Below, in pieces: positions 46,846-57,094 of a DNA stretch of 64,000 nt. The notes below the pieces were generated by a model. That model was given only the letters and a program-made list of their open reading frames with translations. It was not told the DNA's origin and searched no databases. The DNA is taken from contig JAFDEF010000020.1 in the NCBI GenBank assembly GCA_019310485.1, positions 18,791 through 82,790 on the forward strand. Reading direction: 5' to 3'. This DNA comes from Deltaproteobacteria bacterium (GTDB lineage: Bacteria > Desulfobacterota > DSM-4660 > Desulfatiglandales > HGW-15). The translations under genes and the position numbers were made by a program. The stretch's first letter is position 1; each line of letters begins with the position of its first letter.

Positions 46846-47267
46846 ATGCTCCTTCCAAGAATCTTTTCAGCCAGTTCTTTAGAAAAATCCGCCAGCTCTC
46901 TTTCCAGTGAGTGGCGCGCATTAAGTACTGATTCCATAATCTCCTTTCTCGCCTGATCTATTTTCTGAGCAGCCTGAGAACTGGCTTCCGCCAACATCCC
47001 TCTTTCGTATTCATATCCGGAGCTTTTGAGAGTCTCTTTTTCCCGGAGTCCTTCTTTCGTAGCACCGACCACATTTTCTTCGATCTCCTTGGCGACCTGC
47101 TCCGATTTGCTCTGCAGGGTCCCAATCTGGTTCTGAATGCCGTCCATTTGCTCTCTTCTCTGGCTCAATATTCGACGCACCGGTCTATAGAGAACGAGAT
47201 TCAGAGCAAATAAGAGAAAGAGAAAGTTAATTATCTGGATGATGAGCGTATAATCAAGCTTTAGCAT
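46842..47267 (-). CDS. ATP synthase b' chain
   Basis: 141-aa second peripheral-stalk subunit (commonly called AtpF' or AtpG'). One membrane helix at the N-terminus (YTLIIQIINFLFLLFALNLV LY) with RPVRRILSQRREQMDGIQNQ right after, then a helical stalk (EILGRSI end). First gene of the operon. The a and c subunits are not here and must be encoded elsewhere, as in many deltaproteobacteria. Confidence 0.93.
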   Translation of the reverse strand: MLKLDYTLIIQIINFLFLLFALNLVLYRPVRRILSQRREQMDGIQNQIGTLQSKSEQVAKEIEENVVGATKEGLREKETLKSSGYEYERGMLAEASSQAAQKIDQARKEIMESVLNARHSLERELADFSKELAEKILGRSI

Positions 47268-47293
47268 GGAACCTCTTCCCTTTCAGCATATCG

Positions 47294-47323
47294 CTTTTAC
47301 AAGAAGAGAATTCTTTTTGTCAA
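47294..47323 (-). promoter_or_regulatory. Candidate promoter of the atp operon
   Basis: On the minus strand TTGACA and TAAAAG lie 18 bases apart, about 27 bases before the b' start. A perfect inverted repeat, GAGAATTC/GAATTCTC (47306-47313 and 47336-47343), overlaps the spacer and could be an operator or the terminator stem of the bactofilin gene. Confidence 0.48.
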
Positions 47324-47368
47324 AGTTTTTTTGTTGAATTCTCGAAAACTTCTCCTTCTTACTTGAAC

Positions 47369-47746
47369 TTAACCCTCTGTAGCAGTTTCCTTTTCCTCCA
47401 CTCCGCTAAGTTCCCTCCTCGCTGACATACTGCACTCCCCTTCAAAAACAACACCCTCCTCGATCCCAAGAAGGGGGCAGTCAATGTTGCCGAAAACTTT
47501 GGCCGGCGCATGTATCTCAATTTTGCGCTCGGCTGCGATGCTCCCGTGGACTTCACCGCTAATTATCACATAGGAGACCCTAATGTCGGAGTGCAACACT
47601 GCTTTCTCACCCACAACAAGAGTACCGTCAGAGTGAATTTCTCCCTTAAAACGACCGTCGATGCGGACTGCGCCTTTAAAAGAAAGCTTTCCTTCAAACT
47701 CGGTATTCTCTCCCAAAAAGGCATTGATTTCGTTAGTTTTTTTCAT
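47369..47746 (-). CDS. Bactofilin
   Basis: 125-aa beta-helical cytoskeletal protein. The conserved DUF583 core is visible as INAFLGENTEFEGKLSFKGA, VRIDGRFKGEIHSDGTLVVG and GEVHGSIAAERKIEIHAPAK, with flexible tails. The ATG at 47746 follows a GTG used by the track. It lies between rodA and the atp operon; bactofilins take part in cell shape and polar organisation, in keeping with the rodA-mre cluster next to it. Confidence 0.93.
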   Translation of the reverse strand: MKKTNEINAFLGENTEFEGKLSFKGAVRIDGRFKGEIHSDGTLVVGEKAVLHSDIRVSYVIISGEVHGSIAAERKIEIHAPAKVFGNIDCPLLGIEEGVVFEGECSMSARRELSGVEEKETATEG

Positions 47747-47857
47747 CACTCTCTATGCGACAAACAGCAAAAACAACTATCATAATGAGAATACCTTTGC
47801 AAGCAAAATCAGCTTCGCCAAACGCAGCCCAGAAGCGCAATGTGCGCCCTTGCCTTC

Positions 47858-48961
47858 TTACTGGAACATAAAGCGTCTCATGCTGATATTCATCAATAGG
47901 CCCATTCCGGCCATGGTTGAGACGATAGATGAGCCTCCATAACTAAACAAAACAAGCGGGATACCTACCACGGGCAGCAACCCGGTCACCATGCTTACGT
48001 TTATTGCCATTTGCCAGAATATGATGGCAACAACACCCAGAGATATGAGAGCCCCGAATTTGTCCTTGGAGGTTCTTGCTATGTTTATCCCCCACAGCAT
48101 CAAAAATAGATAGAGCAAGAGCAATATCAGGGATCCTGCAAATCCCCATTCCTCCGCCAGCACGGAAAAAGCGAAATCCGTATGTTGCTCAGGCAAAAAA
48201 TGCAACCTGGTCTGGGTTCCCTGCAGAAAACCCTTACCCCATACCAGGCCGGAGCCTATTGCAATCTTCGACTGATTAATATGGTAGCCGGCTCCAAGGG
48301 GATCCATTTCCGGGCTAAGATAAGTCAAGATCCGCTTCTGCTGATACTCCTGCAGATTAACCCAGATGAACGGGGCTGCCAGGAAGGCCCCGATAACAAG
48401 AATCAACAAGGATTTCAACCTTACCTTGGCGAAAAGAATCACTGAAAAGCAGACTATCCCAATGGTCAGGGCTGTTCCAAGGTCAGGCTCCTTTATAATT
48501 AATCCGCACGGCAGCGCCATGAGCAGAAAAGGCCGCCACAGGTCCCGCAGCCTGTATCCGTTAGGGTGGTCGTGTTCACTGAAAAACCTGGCTAGAGCGA
48601 TAACGAGGGCTATTTTCATCAGCTCTGCCGGCTGAAACATCACCCCGCCAAGGCTTAGCCACCTTTGGGAACCTGAGCGCACTTCCCCTTTTAGCAAGAC
48701 CACTATGAGCAAGGCTAAAGCGAAGAAGTAGGCTGGATAAGCCAGCCTACCAAGCAGGTGATAATCAAAGGTTGTCATGAATAGCAAAGCAGCGAATCCG
48801 ATAATAAACCAGTAAATCTGCTTCATAAAAATCACTGACCCGCCGGCTTGCCTCAGGGGATAGGTAGCACTGTACAGATTGAGCACGCTAATGGCGGAAA
48901 TAATTATGAGCAAAAGCAGAAGAATCCAGTCAAAATTCTTTAGCAGTCGCCTATCAAACAT
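47858..48961 (-). CDS. rodA: Peptidoglycan glycosyltransferase RodA
   Basis: 367-aa SEDS-family membrane protein that polymerises lipid II for the elongasome. About ten membrane segments; family motifs include FQPAELMKIALVIALARFFS, LIIKEPDLGTALTIGIVCFS (with the catalytic-site Asp), LPEQHTDFAFSVLAEEWGFA and LPLVLFSYGGSSIVSTMAGM-like GIPLVLFSYGGSSIVS near the end. It follows its partner PBP2 (mrdA) by about 60 bases. Confidence 0.96.
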   Translation of the reverse strand: MFDRRLLKNFDWILLLLLIIISAISVLNLYSATYPLRQAGGSVIFMKQIYWFIIGFAALLFMTTFDYHLLGRLAYPAYFFALALLIVVLLKGEVRSGSQRWLSLGGVMFQPAELMKIALVIALARFFSEHDHPNGYRLRDLWRPFLLMALPCGLIIKEPDLGTALTIGIVCFSVILFAKVRLKSLLILVIGAFLAAPFIWVNLQEYQQKRILTYLSPEMDPLGAGYHINQSKIAIGSGLVWGKGFLQGTQTRLHFLPEQHTDFAFSVLAEEWGFAGSLILLLLYLFLMLWGINIARTSKDKFGALISLGVVAIIFWQMAINVSMVTGLLPVVGIPLVLFSYGGSSIVSTMAGMGLLMNISMRRFMFQ

Positions 48962-49023
48962 ATTTCACCTCTTCCTGAACACATTCTCCGGCCCCCTTGT
49001 TAGGAAACGCGTTGGAACACCTG

Positions 49024-50847
49024 CTAGCCTTCCTCCAGGTAAGCTTTAAACAATCTCTTCGCTATTGGCGCTGCTGCGCTTCCCCCGTGACCGCCGTTTT
49101 CGATCAGTATTGCCAGGGCCAGGACAGGATGCTCTGCGGGCGCCACGGCCACAAACCATGCATGGTCCCTCAGCCCAGAGGGAAGGTCCGCTTTTTTTCC
49201 GAGTCCTTTCTCTGTTTCAAGGTTTATTACTTGAGCCGTGCCGGTCTTGCCCGCCACAATCACCCGTTTTAACCTTGCCCTCCGCCCGGTGCCATGAGGC
49301 TCGTTGACCACACCAATGAGAGCTTTTCTGACCAGCATTAGGTTTTCTTCCTTTATTTGTAAGTGCCCCATGGGATCGGGCTTGAAATGGTAGACATCCT
49401 TTCCATTCTTACCGACTCTTTCAATGACCTTCGGCCTGTAAAGATATCCCCCGTTAAAAACGGCCGATATCATGCTTGCCATCTGCAAAGGCGTGACCAG
49501 CAAAAAACTCTGACCAATGGCCATAGAAATTGTCTCACCAGCCTGCCAAGGTATGCCCCATCTTTTAAGCTTCCACTCCCTAGTTGGCACCAACCCTTGC
49601 TTTTCAAAACCCAGCTCAAACCCGGTTGGCCTCCCAAGACCCAGCATTTTTGCATAATAGGCCATTTTATCGATGCCAAGACGCCTTCCCATGGTGTAGA
49701 AATATACATCGCATGATTCGACAAGACCCCTGTGAAGCGAAACTTCTCCATGGCCCCATTTCTTCCAGCACCGATAGGTATGGTCTCCCAGCCTGTATCT
49801 ACCGTTGCAAAAAACTTCTTCCTCAGGATCAAGCAGACCTTCCTGCAGTCCTGCTAGTGCAACAACAATCTTGAAAACCGAGCCTGGGGGATACAGCCCT
49901 GATATGGCCCTGTTTTGAAGAGGATAGTCCTTACTCGAGACCATTTTATTCCATTCGGTTCTGTCTATGCCTGCAACGAACCTGTTCGGGTCAAATGTCG
50001 GGCTGCTCGCCATTGCCAGGACCTCTCCGTTGTTCGGGTTCATTGCCACAATAGCGCCCTTTTTCCCTTTCAGGTTTTTTTCCGCTAAAAACTGAAGCTT
50101 ACTATCAATGGTGAGAAAAATATTCTGCCCCGGTACCGGAGGCTTTCTTGAAACAACCTTCAGTGTTCGACCGGCAGCATCCACCTCAACCTGCTCTCCT
50201 CCTCTGAGGCCGTTCAAGTACTTTTCCCATTTTTTCTCCACACCGCACTTTCCGATAAGATCCCCTGCCTTGTTCTCCGGATACTTCCCGCTTTTGAGCT
50301 GGTTTTCACTGATCTGCCCCATATAGCCTATCAGGTGGCAGGCGGAGGGCCCAAATAAATAGTGCCTTTTGGGTCTGACCTGAATAAGCACCCCCGGCAG
50401 GTTGAATAGATGTGTCTCCACTAGCGCAAGTTGTTCGGAAGTGATGTCTTTTTTTAACAGCACCGGCTTGAAAGGATATCTCAGGTTATTCCCGTCCAGC
50501 CTCTTCTCAACTTGCTCTGGAATAATTCCTACCAGATATCTTAAATTGGAAAAAAGCTTGACCGGATCCTGGATTTCCTCGGGTATGACGTAAAGGTCAA
50601 AAGATGGTTCATTGGCCACAAGCAGCCGGCCGTTACGATCCAGTATCAACCCTCTCAAAGAAGGTATATCCTGGAGATGAATCCGATTGTTTTCAGACTG
50701 GATTCTATATGAAGGCCCGTTGACTATCTGAAGCAGCCAAAGCCTCATTACCAGGGCAACTGTGACGGCGATGATCAAGAATCCCACTATTCTAAAACGC
50801 TTGCTAAATGCTTCTGCTGAGACTGGATCAAAGCCTGATCGTTTCAA
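49024..50847 (-). CDS. mrdA: Penicillin-binding protein 2
   Basis: 607-aa transpeptidase partner of RodA. An N-terminal membrane anchor (FRIVGFLIIAVTVALVMRLW) is followed by the PBP dimerisation/pedestal region and the transpeptidase domain: SxxK as SGLYPPGSVFKI (about residue 324), SxN-position SCDVYFYTMGRRLG, and KTGT in IVAGKTGTAQVINLE (about 531). All catalytic motifs present. Located between mreD and rodA in the conserved shape cluster. Confidence 0.96.
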   Translation of the reverse strand: MKRSGFDPVSAEAFSKRFRIVGFLIIAVTVALVMRLWLLQIVNGPSYRIQSENNRIHLQDIPSLRGLILDRNGRLLVANEPSFDLYVIPEEIQDPVKLFSNLRYLVGIIPEQVEKRLDGNNLRYPFKPVLLKKDITSEQLALVETHLFNLPGVLIQVRPKRHYLFGPSACHLIGYMGQISENQLKSGKYPENKAGDLIGKCGVEKKWEKYLNGLRGGEQVEVDAAGRTLKVVSRKPPVPGQNIFLTIDSKLQFLAEKNLKGKKGAIVAMNPNNGEVLAMASSPTFDPNRFVAGIDRTEWNKMVSSKDYPLQNRAISGLYPPGSVFKIVVALAGLQEGLLDPEEEVFCNGRYRLGDHTYRCWKKWGHGEVSLHRGLVESCDVYFYTMGRRLGIDKMAYYAKMLGLGRPTGFELGFEKQGLVPTREWKLKRWGIPWQAGETISMAIGQSFLLVTPLQMASMISAVFNGGYLYRPKVIERVGKNGKDVYHFKPDPMGHLQIKEENLMLVRKALIGVVNEPHGTGRRARLKRVIVAGKTGTAQVINLETEKGLGKKADLPSGLRDHAWFVAVAPAEHPVLALAILIENGGHGGSAAAPIAKRLFKAYLEEG

Positions 50848-50957
50848 TGGTTAAACTTCCCGTTAGACTATGTTCTGCCGGGCGTCCCCGCACCCGTGTT
50901 GAGACCCTCAGCTACTTTGATTAGAACGGGGCTTCTACATTCTCGAGAACACGTTTG

Positions 50958-51452
50958 CTATACCCTGCGCGCCGGAGTTCTTTCCAGGCGATCGAAAACT
51001 ACAAATACCGGGACTGCTACTATCCCCGTTGCAATTGCAGATATTGCAAACAAAGTAATAGAAGAAAAGGACAGGGTCACTTTTAAGGAAAAGGCTTCCA
51101 AAATAAGCACGAAAACAATCCGTCTTAAGAAAACCGCTGATGCCACCAGTATAACCTGACCTCTTGGAGAAAGGAGATCCAGTAAGCGGCAGCCGAAATA
51201 TACACAGAAAAAGGCTATCAGATAAAGCAAAGCCGACATTCCAAGCAACCCTGCTGAAAAAACATCAATCAGGATTCCCTGGACGAAGGCAAAAACCACG
51301 GCAGCAGTACTTCCGTGGCGAACCAACAGATAACACATGAAAATCGTTACCAGGTCTATATCCAGAAAGCCCGGACCGCCACCTTTTATCAAGTTACCCT
51401 TGTTCAAAATATAAAACAAAGATATAACCCAGGCAATGATGGGGATAATCAT
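50958..51452 (-). CDS. mreD: Rod shape-determining protein MreD
   Basis: 164-aa integral membrane protein with five to six hydrophobic segments (IIPIIAWVISLFYILNKGNL, TIFMCYLLVRHGSTAAVVFA FVQGILIDVFSAGLLGMSAL). The FVQGILIDVFSAGLLG segment is characteristic. It overlaps mreC by four bases and precedes mrdA. Its identity rests on hydrophobicity, motif and position. Confidence 0.9.
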   Translation of the reverse strand: MIIPIIAWVISLFYILNKGNLIKGGGPGFLDIDLVTIFMCYLLVRHGSTAAVVFAFVQGILIDVFSAGLLGMSALLYLIAFFCVYFGCRLLDLLSPRGQVILVASAVFLRRIVFVLILEAFSLKVTLSFSSITLFAISAIATGIVAVPVFVVFDRLERTPARRV

Positions 51453-52291
51453 TCTTTTTTCTTGGCTTGGCTTAATAACGGATCCTCCTTAAGGATAACC
51501 AGAACCTCTTCCAGCTTCGCAAAATCAACCAAAGGCTTTACCTTGATATCCTTGAATAACTTCCATGAAATGTCGGCAATTTCAGTGACCTCGCCAACAG
51601 GGAGCCCTTTTGGAAAAATACGCCCCATCCCGGAAGTAACGACCCTGTCCCCTACCCTCACGTCGCTTCTCTTGACCACGTAGTCCAGTTCGCAGAGCTT
51701 TAGTGAAAGGCCTTTTAGAATGCCCTTTTCCCGAGAGCGCTGAATAAGGCAGTCTACAGCGCTATTTTGATCAACAATGAGAAGGGCCTTGGCATAATTT
51801 GGCGATACCGAAACCAGTCGCCCTACAACACCCCTGGAGTTGACCACAGGCATATTTACCTTGAGACCCGAACTCTTCCCCTTATCTATTATAATTGATT
51901 CAAACCATCCGGAAGGATCTCTGCCAATTACCTGAGCAGCCACCACTGGCCAATGAATCTTCTTCTTGAATTGGAGGAGCTCTCTGAGTCGCTTGTTAGT
52001 CGACACAAGCTCTCGGTAGCGATCGTTCTCCATCCTTAGCTTATTTATCTCGTTTAGCAACTTGACATTCTGGCTACGCAGATTCACGAGGGCAAAATAC
52101 TTTAACCAGATACCCTCTACGCTCTTTACCGTCTTGTAACTTAATTCTTGAATAGGCGCTGCCACTTCGACAAGGAGCTGCTCAGCAGGATTCCACGATC
52201 GGTGCTTGCCCAAATTTGATGAAACCAAGAAGAGTGCAATAAAGAGGAAAACGATCCATATCCAAAAAGTTTTAATTCGTCCTGGTGTCAA
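51449..52291 (-). CDS. mreC: Rod shape-determining protein MreC
   Basis: 280-aa bitopic protein linking MreB to PBP2/RodA. Membrane helix FWIWIVFLFIALFLVSSNLG, coiled coil (LRSQNVKLLNEINKLRMEND), then two beta-barrels with AAQVIGRDPSGWFESIIIDK and NMPVVNSRGVVGRLVSVSPN, VTSGMGRIFPKGLPVGEVTE. Follows mreB by 34 bases and overlaps mreD. Confidence 0.95.
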   Translation of the reverse strand: MTPGRIKTFWIWIVFLFIALFLVSSNLGKHRSWNPAEQLLVEVAAPIQELSYKTVKSVEGIWLKYFALVNLRSQNVKLLNEINKLRMENDRYRELVSTNKRLRELLQFKKKIHWPVVAAQVIGRDPSGWFESIIIDKGKSSGLKVNMPVVNSRGVVGRLVSVSPNYAKALLIVDQNSAVDCLIQRSREKGILKGLSLKLCELDYVVKRSDVRVGDRVVTSGMGRIFPKGLPVGEVTEIADISWKLFKDIKVKPLVDFAKLEEVLVILKEDPLLSQAKKKE

Positions 52292-52325
52292 CGATTACCT
52301 TGTTAAGCTCCCAAAGAAAACTAAC

Positions 52326-53372
<1,047 letters not shown>

Positions 53373-53397
53373 TCATAAGTCTCAACTTTTAGCAGTA

Positions 53398-53427
53398 ATT
53401 ATCCAGAATAACTGCAGGTAAAGTCAA
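53398..53427 (-). promoter_or_regulatory. Promoter of the mreBCD cluster
   Basis: On the minus strand TTGACT and GATAAT are 18 bases apart, about 40 bases before the mreB ATG. Five of six matches at each box. Confidence 0.62.
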
Positions 53428-53662
53428 CCAGTAAAACCATGGGAGCCATCAATTCCTCAGTTCTCTGAGGCTAGAATGGTTTCCTGGGCGGCTCTTCTCT
53501 GGGTTGGGCTGATGCTCTGCCATTTAATTCAGGGAGATCATGGGGGAAATGGCTGGAGGGGTGAGGTAAAAGGTTTAAGGCAGCCCTGTTTGTGGAGTTG
53601 ATCGCAGGCATAGAGGTGCCGGCGATGGCCATATAGGCAGAATAAAGGATAATTTAATGGTC

Positions 53663-53691
53663 TTGACATGGATAGATTTTTTTGCTTAAAA
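53663..53691 (+). promoter_or_regulatory. Promoter of rpmH
   Basis: TTGACA is a perfect -35; TTAAAA follows after 17 bases in an AT-rich stretch, about 37 bases before the rpmH ATG. Confidence 0.55.
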
Positions 53692-53727
53692 GAAAATTTA
53701 TGCCTATTTCTTGAGGTGCAATAGACT

Positions 53728-53862
53728 ATGAAAAGAACATTTCAACCTAGTAACATAAAAAGGGCCCGCACGCATGGGTTCAGGGCAAGAATGCGTTCAA
53801 ACGGGGGCGTGAAGGTCCTCAAACGCAGAAGGGCCAAGGGACGAAAACGTCTGACAGTATAA
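53728..53862 (+). CDS. rpmH: 50S ribosomal protein L34
   Basis: Too short for the ORF track. 44 codons reading [20 protein letters not shown], then [24 protein letters not shown] and TAA. This is the standard L34 sequence, with TTGAGGTG before the start. It opens the plus-strand rpmH-rnpA-yidD-yidC-jag-mnmE series. Confidence 0.97.
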   Translation: MKRTFQPSNIKRARTHGFRARMRSNGGVKVLKRRRAKGRKRLTV

Positions 53863-53899
53863 TTGTTGTCCTAACCCTTTAGAAAGCATTATAATATTT

Positions 53900-54256
53900 A
53901 TGCCCTCTTCCTCATTCCCAAAGACTGAGAGGTTATTGAAAAGAAAGGACTTTGTAAATGCAAATCGGGCGGGGAAGAAGTTTTTTACGGAGCATTTCCT
54001 GATCATTGTTTCAAGAAATGGGCTGGGCATTACGAGACTGGGAGTTGCGGTCAGCAAAAAGACGGGAAATTCAGTAATCAGAAATAGGGTCAAACGGCTA
54101 ATCAGAGAATATTACAGACTTAATAAGACCCACTTCCCTCGTGGCTATGACGTGGTTATTTCGGCCAGAAAAGGAGCTGGTGAGCTGAATTACTGGAAAG
54201 CAAAAGAGGAATTAGATGGATTTTTCTTGGAAAAGGATTTTGGTGTATTATCCTAG
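53900..54256 (+). CDS. rnpA: Ribonuclease P protein component
   Basis: 118-aa protein cofactor of RNase [14 protein letters not shown]-type start ([20 protein letters not shown]), the central [20 protein letters not shown] and [10 protein letters not shown] signature and [16 protein letters not shown] all fit. Overlaps yidD by about 40 bases, a normal arrangement. Confidence 0.95.
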   Translation: MPSSSFPKTERLLKRKDFVNANRAGKKFFTEHFLIIVSRNGLGITRLGVAVSKKTGNSVIRNRVKRLIREYYRLNKTHFPRGYDVVISARKGAGELNYWKAKEELDGFFLEKDFGVLS

Positions 54257-54461
54257 GTATATACCTATAGCCCTTATTGCCGCATATCAGAATTTCATAT
54301 CACCCTCTTTTTCCCCTTCCTGCCGTTTTTACCCCACGTGCTCGACCTATGCCCGCCTTGCTATCAAAAGGTATGGCATTTTCAGGGGAGGCATTATATC
54401 ATTAATTAGAATTTGCAAGTGCCACCCGTTTCATCCCGGAGGGTACGATCCTCTGCCATAA
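54216..54461 (+). CDS. yidD: Membrane protein insertion efficiency factor YidD
   Basis: 81-aa protein assisting Yid[21 protein letters not shown] and [20 protein letters not shown] with [14 protein letters not shown] at the end are diagnostic. The first few residues overlap rnpA; an internal start near the [10 protein letters not shown] segment cannot be excluded. Confidence 0.94.
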   Translation: MDFSWKRILVYYPRYIPIALIAAYQNFISPSFSPSCRFYPTCSTYARLAIKRYGIFRGGIISLIRICKCHPFHPGGYDPLP

Positions 54462-54547
54462 AAGGGCGTTCATTGGACCACTGGTTTGCGAATCCAGTTG
54501 AGATCGAAGAAATTATCAATATGCAGAGTGGAGACCAGGTTTTCTGA

Positions 54548-56218
54548 ATGGAAAAACGAACTATAATCGCCTTTGTGTTATCTTTTCTGATACTTTTGAT
54601 TTGGTCGTACATGTATGCACCTAAGAAACAACAGCCACCTCCAAAGGTGCAGCCCGAAAAACCAGCCACAGGAGTGGCCAGGCCTGCTGAAACGCCCGGT
54701 GTTCAAGTGGAACCGCTGGCAGAGGCTGGAAAGCCGGCCCCCTCTGCCCTCACCCCGGCACCGGAAAGCAAGGAAAAGCTGGTAACAGTTGAAACTCCTT
54801 TGTATAAGGCAGTTTTTTCAAATGCAGGAGCTACTCTGAAAAGCTTCAAGCTCAAGAAATATCATGTGACAGCTGATCCAAACTCACCCTTCGTGGAACT
54901 TGTACATCCTGGGCAGGACTCCAGAGGTTTTCTAGATATAAGCTTTGGTACAAGGCCAGGGCAGAATGGTTCCAAGATTCTTTACCATACAAACGCAGAT
55001 TCCCTGGTCCTTGGCCCTGATTCAAAGCCGCAGGATGTGGTCTTTACAGCTACAACGGATGAAGGTGTCTCCATAAAGAAGGCTTTTCGCATTTACCCTG
55101 ATAAATACCCTATTGAATTATTTGTGAGCTTTTCAAACCCTACAGAGAAAAACATGGAGGGGACTCTTAGCGTATCAATAGAGAATATCCCTGCCAGCAA
55201 AACCAAGAGGTATTACTCATTTACCGGATTGTCCCTTCTTCTTAATGGGAAGCTAAAGGAGGTAAAACAAAAAAAGCTCAAAAAAGAGCAAAAGGCCTTT
55301 TCCGGTCACATTGGGTGGATTGCCTATGAGGAGAGCTATTTTATCACGGCCCTTATCCCCGACAACCCTGGCGAGGGGGTTTTTTCCGGCCGTTCGCTGC
55401 CCTCGGGTGATCTGGTGGCAACCTACACCGCCCCGCCCATTTCTCTTAAACCTCAAGGCGAACTTTCTTCCCGTTTCACACTGTACCTTGGACCGAGGGA
55501 TTTGACCATACTTAAACAGCTCGGTAAAAAGTTGGATCTTGCCATCAATTTCGGCTGGACAGATATCATTGCTAAGCCACTTTTATATGTTTTGAGGTTT
55601 TTCAATCAGTATATTCATAACTACGGTGTCTCCATTATACTGCTCACGGTCCTGATCAAGATTCTGTTTTGGCCTCTCACCCACAAGAGCTATAAGTCAA
55701 TGAAAGAAATGCAAAAATTGCAACCCCTGATGGCCAAAATCAGGGAAAAATACAAAAACAACAAAGAACAGATGAACAAGGAGTTGATGGGGCTTTACAA
55801 AACTTACAAGATTAATCCAATGGGCGGATGTCTTCCCATGATCATTCAAATTCCCGTTTTCTTTGCACTTTATAGAATTCTGGGAGGGTCTATAGAATTG
55901 AGACACGCTCCATTTGTTCTCTGGATAAACGATTTGTCTGCCCCTGATCGGCTATTCCATTTCCCGTTTAAGATACCCTTTATGTCGCCCCCCTATGGTA
56001 TCCCGGTGCTGACACTGCTTATGGGCCTTTCCATGTATATTCAACAAAAAATGACTCCCACACCGGGAGATCCGACCCAGGCCAAATTCATGATGTTTTT
56101 GCCCATAATTTTCACGGTTATGTTCATCAATTTCCCCTCCGGCCTGGTGCTTTACTGGCTTGTGAACAACATCCTTTCAATAGGACAGCAATATCGAATT
56201 GTTAAAAGACTATCTTAG
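54548..56218 (+). CDS. yidC: Membrane protein insertase YidC
   Basis: 556-aa inner-membrane insertase of the Gram-negative type: first membrane helix TIIAFVLSFLILLIWSYMYA, a large periplasmic beta-domain (about 60-340), then five C-terminal helices with VSIILLTVLIKILFWPLTHK, SYKSMKEMQKLQPLMAKIRE and GGCLPMIIQIPVFFALYRIL. The periplasmic linker is Pro/Ala rich. Located after yidD and 16 bases before jag. Confidence 0.97.
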   Translation: MEKRTIIAFVLSFLILLIWSYMYAPKKQQPPPKVQPEKPATGVARPAETPGVQVEPLAEAGKPAPSALTPAPESKEKLVTVETPLYKAVFSNAGATLKSFKLKKYHVTADPNSPFVELVHPGQDSRGFLDISFGTRPGQNGSKILYHTNADSLVLGPDSKPQDVVFTATTDEGVSIKKAFRIYPDKYPIELFVSFSNPTEKNMEGTLSVSIENIPASKTKRYYSFTGLSLLLNGKLKEVKQKKLKKEQKAFSGHIGWIAYEESYFITALIPDNPGEGVFSGRSLPSGDLVATYTAPPISLKPQGELSSRFTLYLGPRDLTILKQLGKKLDLAINFGWTDIIAKPLLYVLRFFNQYIHNYGVSIILLTVLIKILFWPLTHKSYKSMKEMQKLQPLMAKIREKYKNNKEQMNKELMGLYKTYKINPMGGCLPMIIQIPVFFALYRILGGSIELRHAPFVLWINDLSAPDRLFHFPFKIPFMSPPYGIPVLTLLMGLSMYIQQKMTPTPGDPTQAKFMMFLPIIFTVMFINFPSGLVLYWLVNNILSIGQQYRIVKRLS

Positions 56219-56234
56219 GTCTTGGAGGATAGAA

Positions 56235-56873
56235 ATGGAAACATACGAATTTGAAGGAAAAACCACCGAAGAAGCAATTGAAAATGCCTCACGTGAATTG
56301 AACTTGCCCGTCGAAGACCTGCGTATTGATGTAATAGAACCGGGATCAGCAGGCATTTTCGGACTGGTCGGGAGCAAGAAGGCAAAAATCAGAGTGCGAG
56401 TTAACAGGCTACCGGATATAGAAGAAGGCACCCGACTTGCAAAGGAAACTTTAAGTAATATTCTGGCCCTTATCCCCGTAGAGGCTACTGTCAGGGCCGA
56501 GCAAAGTAACGGCAGAATTAATCTCCACATAGAAGGGGATCGCTCCGGCTTGCTAATTGGCCGCAAGGGAAGGACCCTGGATGCACTGCAGTTCATAGTG
56601 AATAAAATCGTGTACAAGGCCCTCGACAAGAAATTGAACATCGTCCTGGACTCTGAGAACTACAGGCAAAGAAAAAAAGACTCTCTGACGCAACTCGCTC
56701 TCAAGATGGGAGAAAAGGCCAAAAAGACCAAGAAACCTGTTACAACAAATCTCCTGAACCCACACGACAGGAGGATAATACACCTCGCGCTTAAAAACGA
56801 CGAGGATCTGGACACGAAAAGTCGAGGTGAGGGGCTTCTTAAGAAAGTCGTCATCATCCCCAAAAACAAGTAA
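56235..56873 (+). CDS. jag: RNA-binding protein Jag/KhpB
   Basis: 212-aa protein with Jag-N (METYEFEGKTTEEAIENASR), KH (SGLLIGRKGRTLDALQFIVN) and R3H (LNPHDRRIIHLALKNDEDLD) domains in the usual order; involved in mRNA binding and envelope control in other bacteria. The track starts upstream inside yidC, but the ATG at 56235 has CTTGGAGG before it and is right. Followed at once by the 35-nt hairpin repeat. Confidence 0.95.
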   Translation: METYEFEGKTTEEAIENASRELNLPVEDLRIDVIEPGSAGIFGLVGSKKAKIRVRVNRLPDIEEGTRLAKETLSNILALIPVEATVRAEQSNGRINLHIEGDRSGLLIGRKGRTLDALQFIVNKIVYKALDKKLNIVLDSENYRQRKKDSLTQLALKMGEKAKKTKKPVTTNLLNPHDRRIIHLALKNDEDLDTKSRGEGLLKKVVIIPKNK

Positions 56874-56884
56874 TCTTCTGTGCC

Positions 56885-56920
56885 AATTTCGCACGGGGCA
56901 TTGATCCCCGTGCGAAAAAA
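56885..56920 (+). repeat. 35-nt dispersed hairpin repeat, copy 2 (after jag)
   Basis: AATTTCGCACGGGGCATTGA then TCCCCGTGCGAAAAAA. The stem TTCGCACGGGG/CCCCGTGCGAA is perfect over 11 bp with a 7-base loop. Same orientation and distance from the preceding stop (11 bases) as copy 1 after ribBA. Lacks a T-run on the plus strand. Confidence 0.62.
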
Positions 56921-56970
56921 TGGAGGATTTGGCAAAAGCGAAACCTTTATGATCCGAGTGGAGCCCCACA

Positions 56971-57035
56971 GGCGGGCCCGCCCTTAACCGTATTCATCCC
57001 CGGCTAAAGCCGTGGCCTTCTGCGGGCGGGGTAAA
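56971..57035 (+). repeat. IS200/IS605-like palindromic element, copy C (half-length)
   Basis: GGCGGGCCCGCCCTTAACCG then TATTCATCCCCGGCTAAAGC to GCGGGCGGGGTAAA. It matches the right half of copies A and B. The left hairpin is absent or eroded; AGTGGAGCCCCACA before it may be its trace. It lies 60 bases before mnmE. Confidence 0.7.
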
Positions 57036-57094
57036 TCACATCTTTCATTTTTTATGCCTTAAGACTGTAAATGACTTGACGCCTTTTTTATCCT

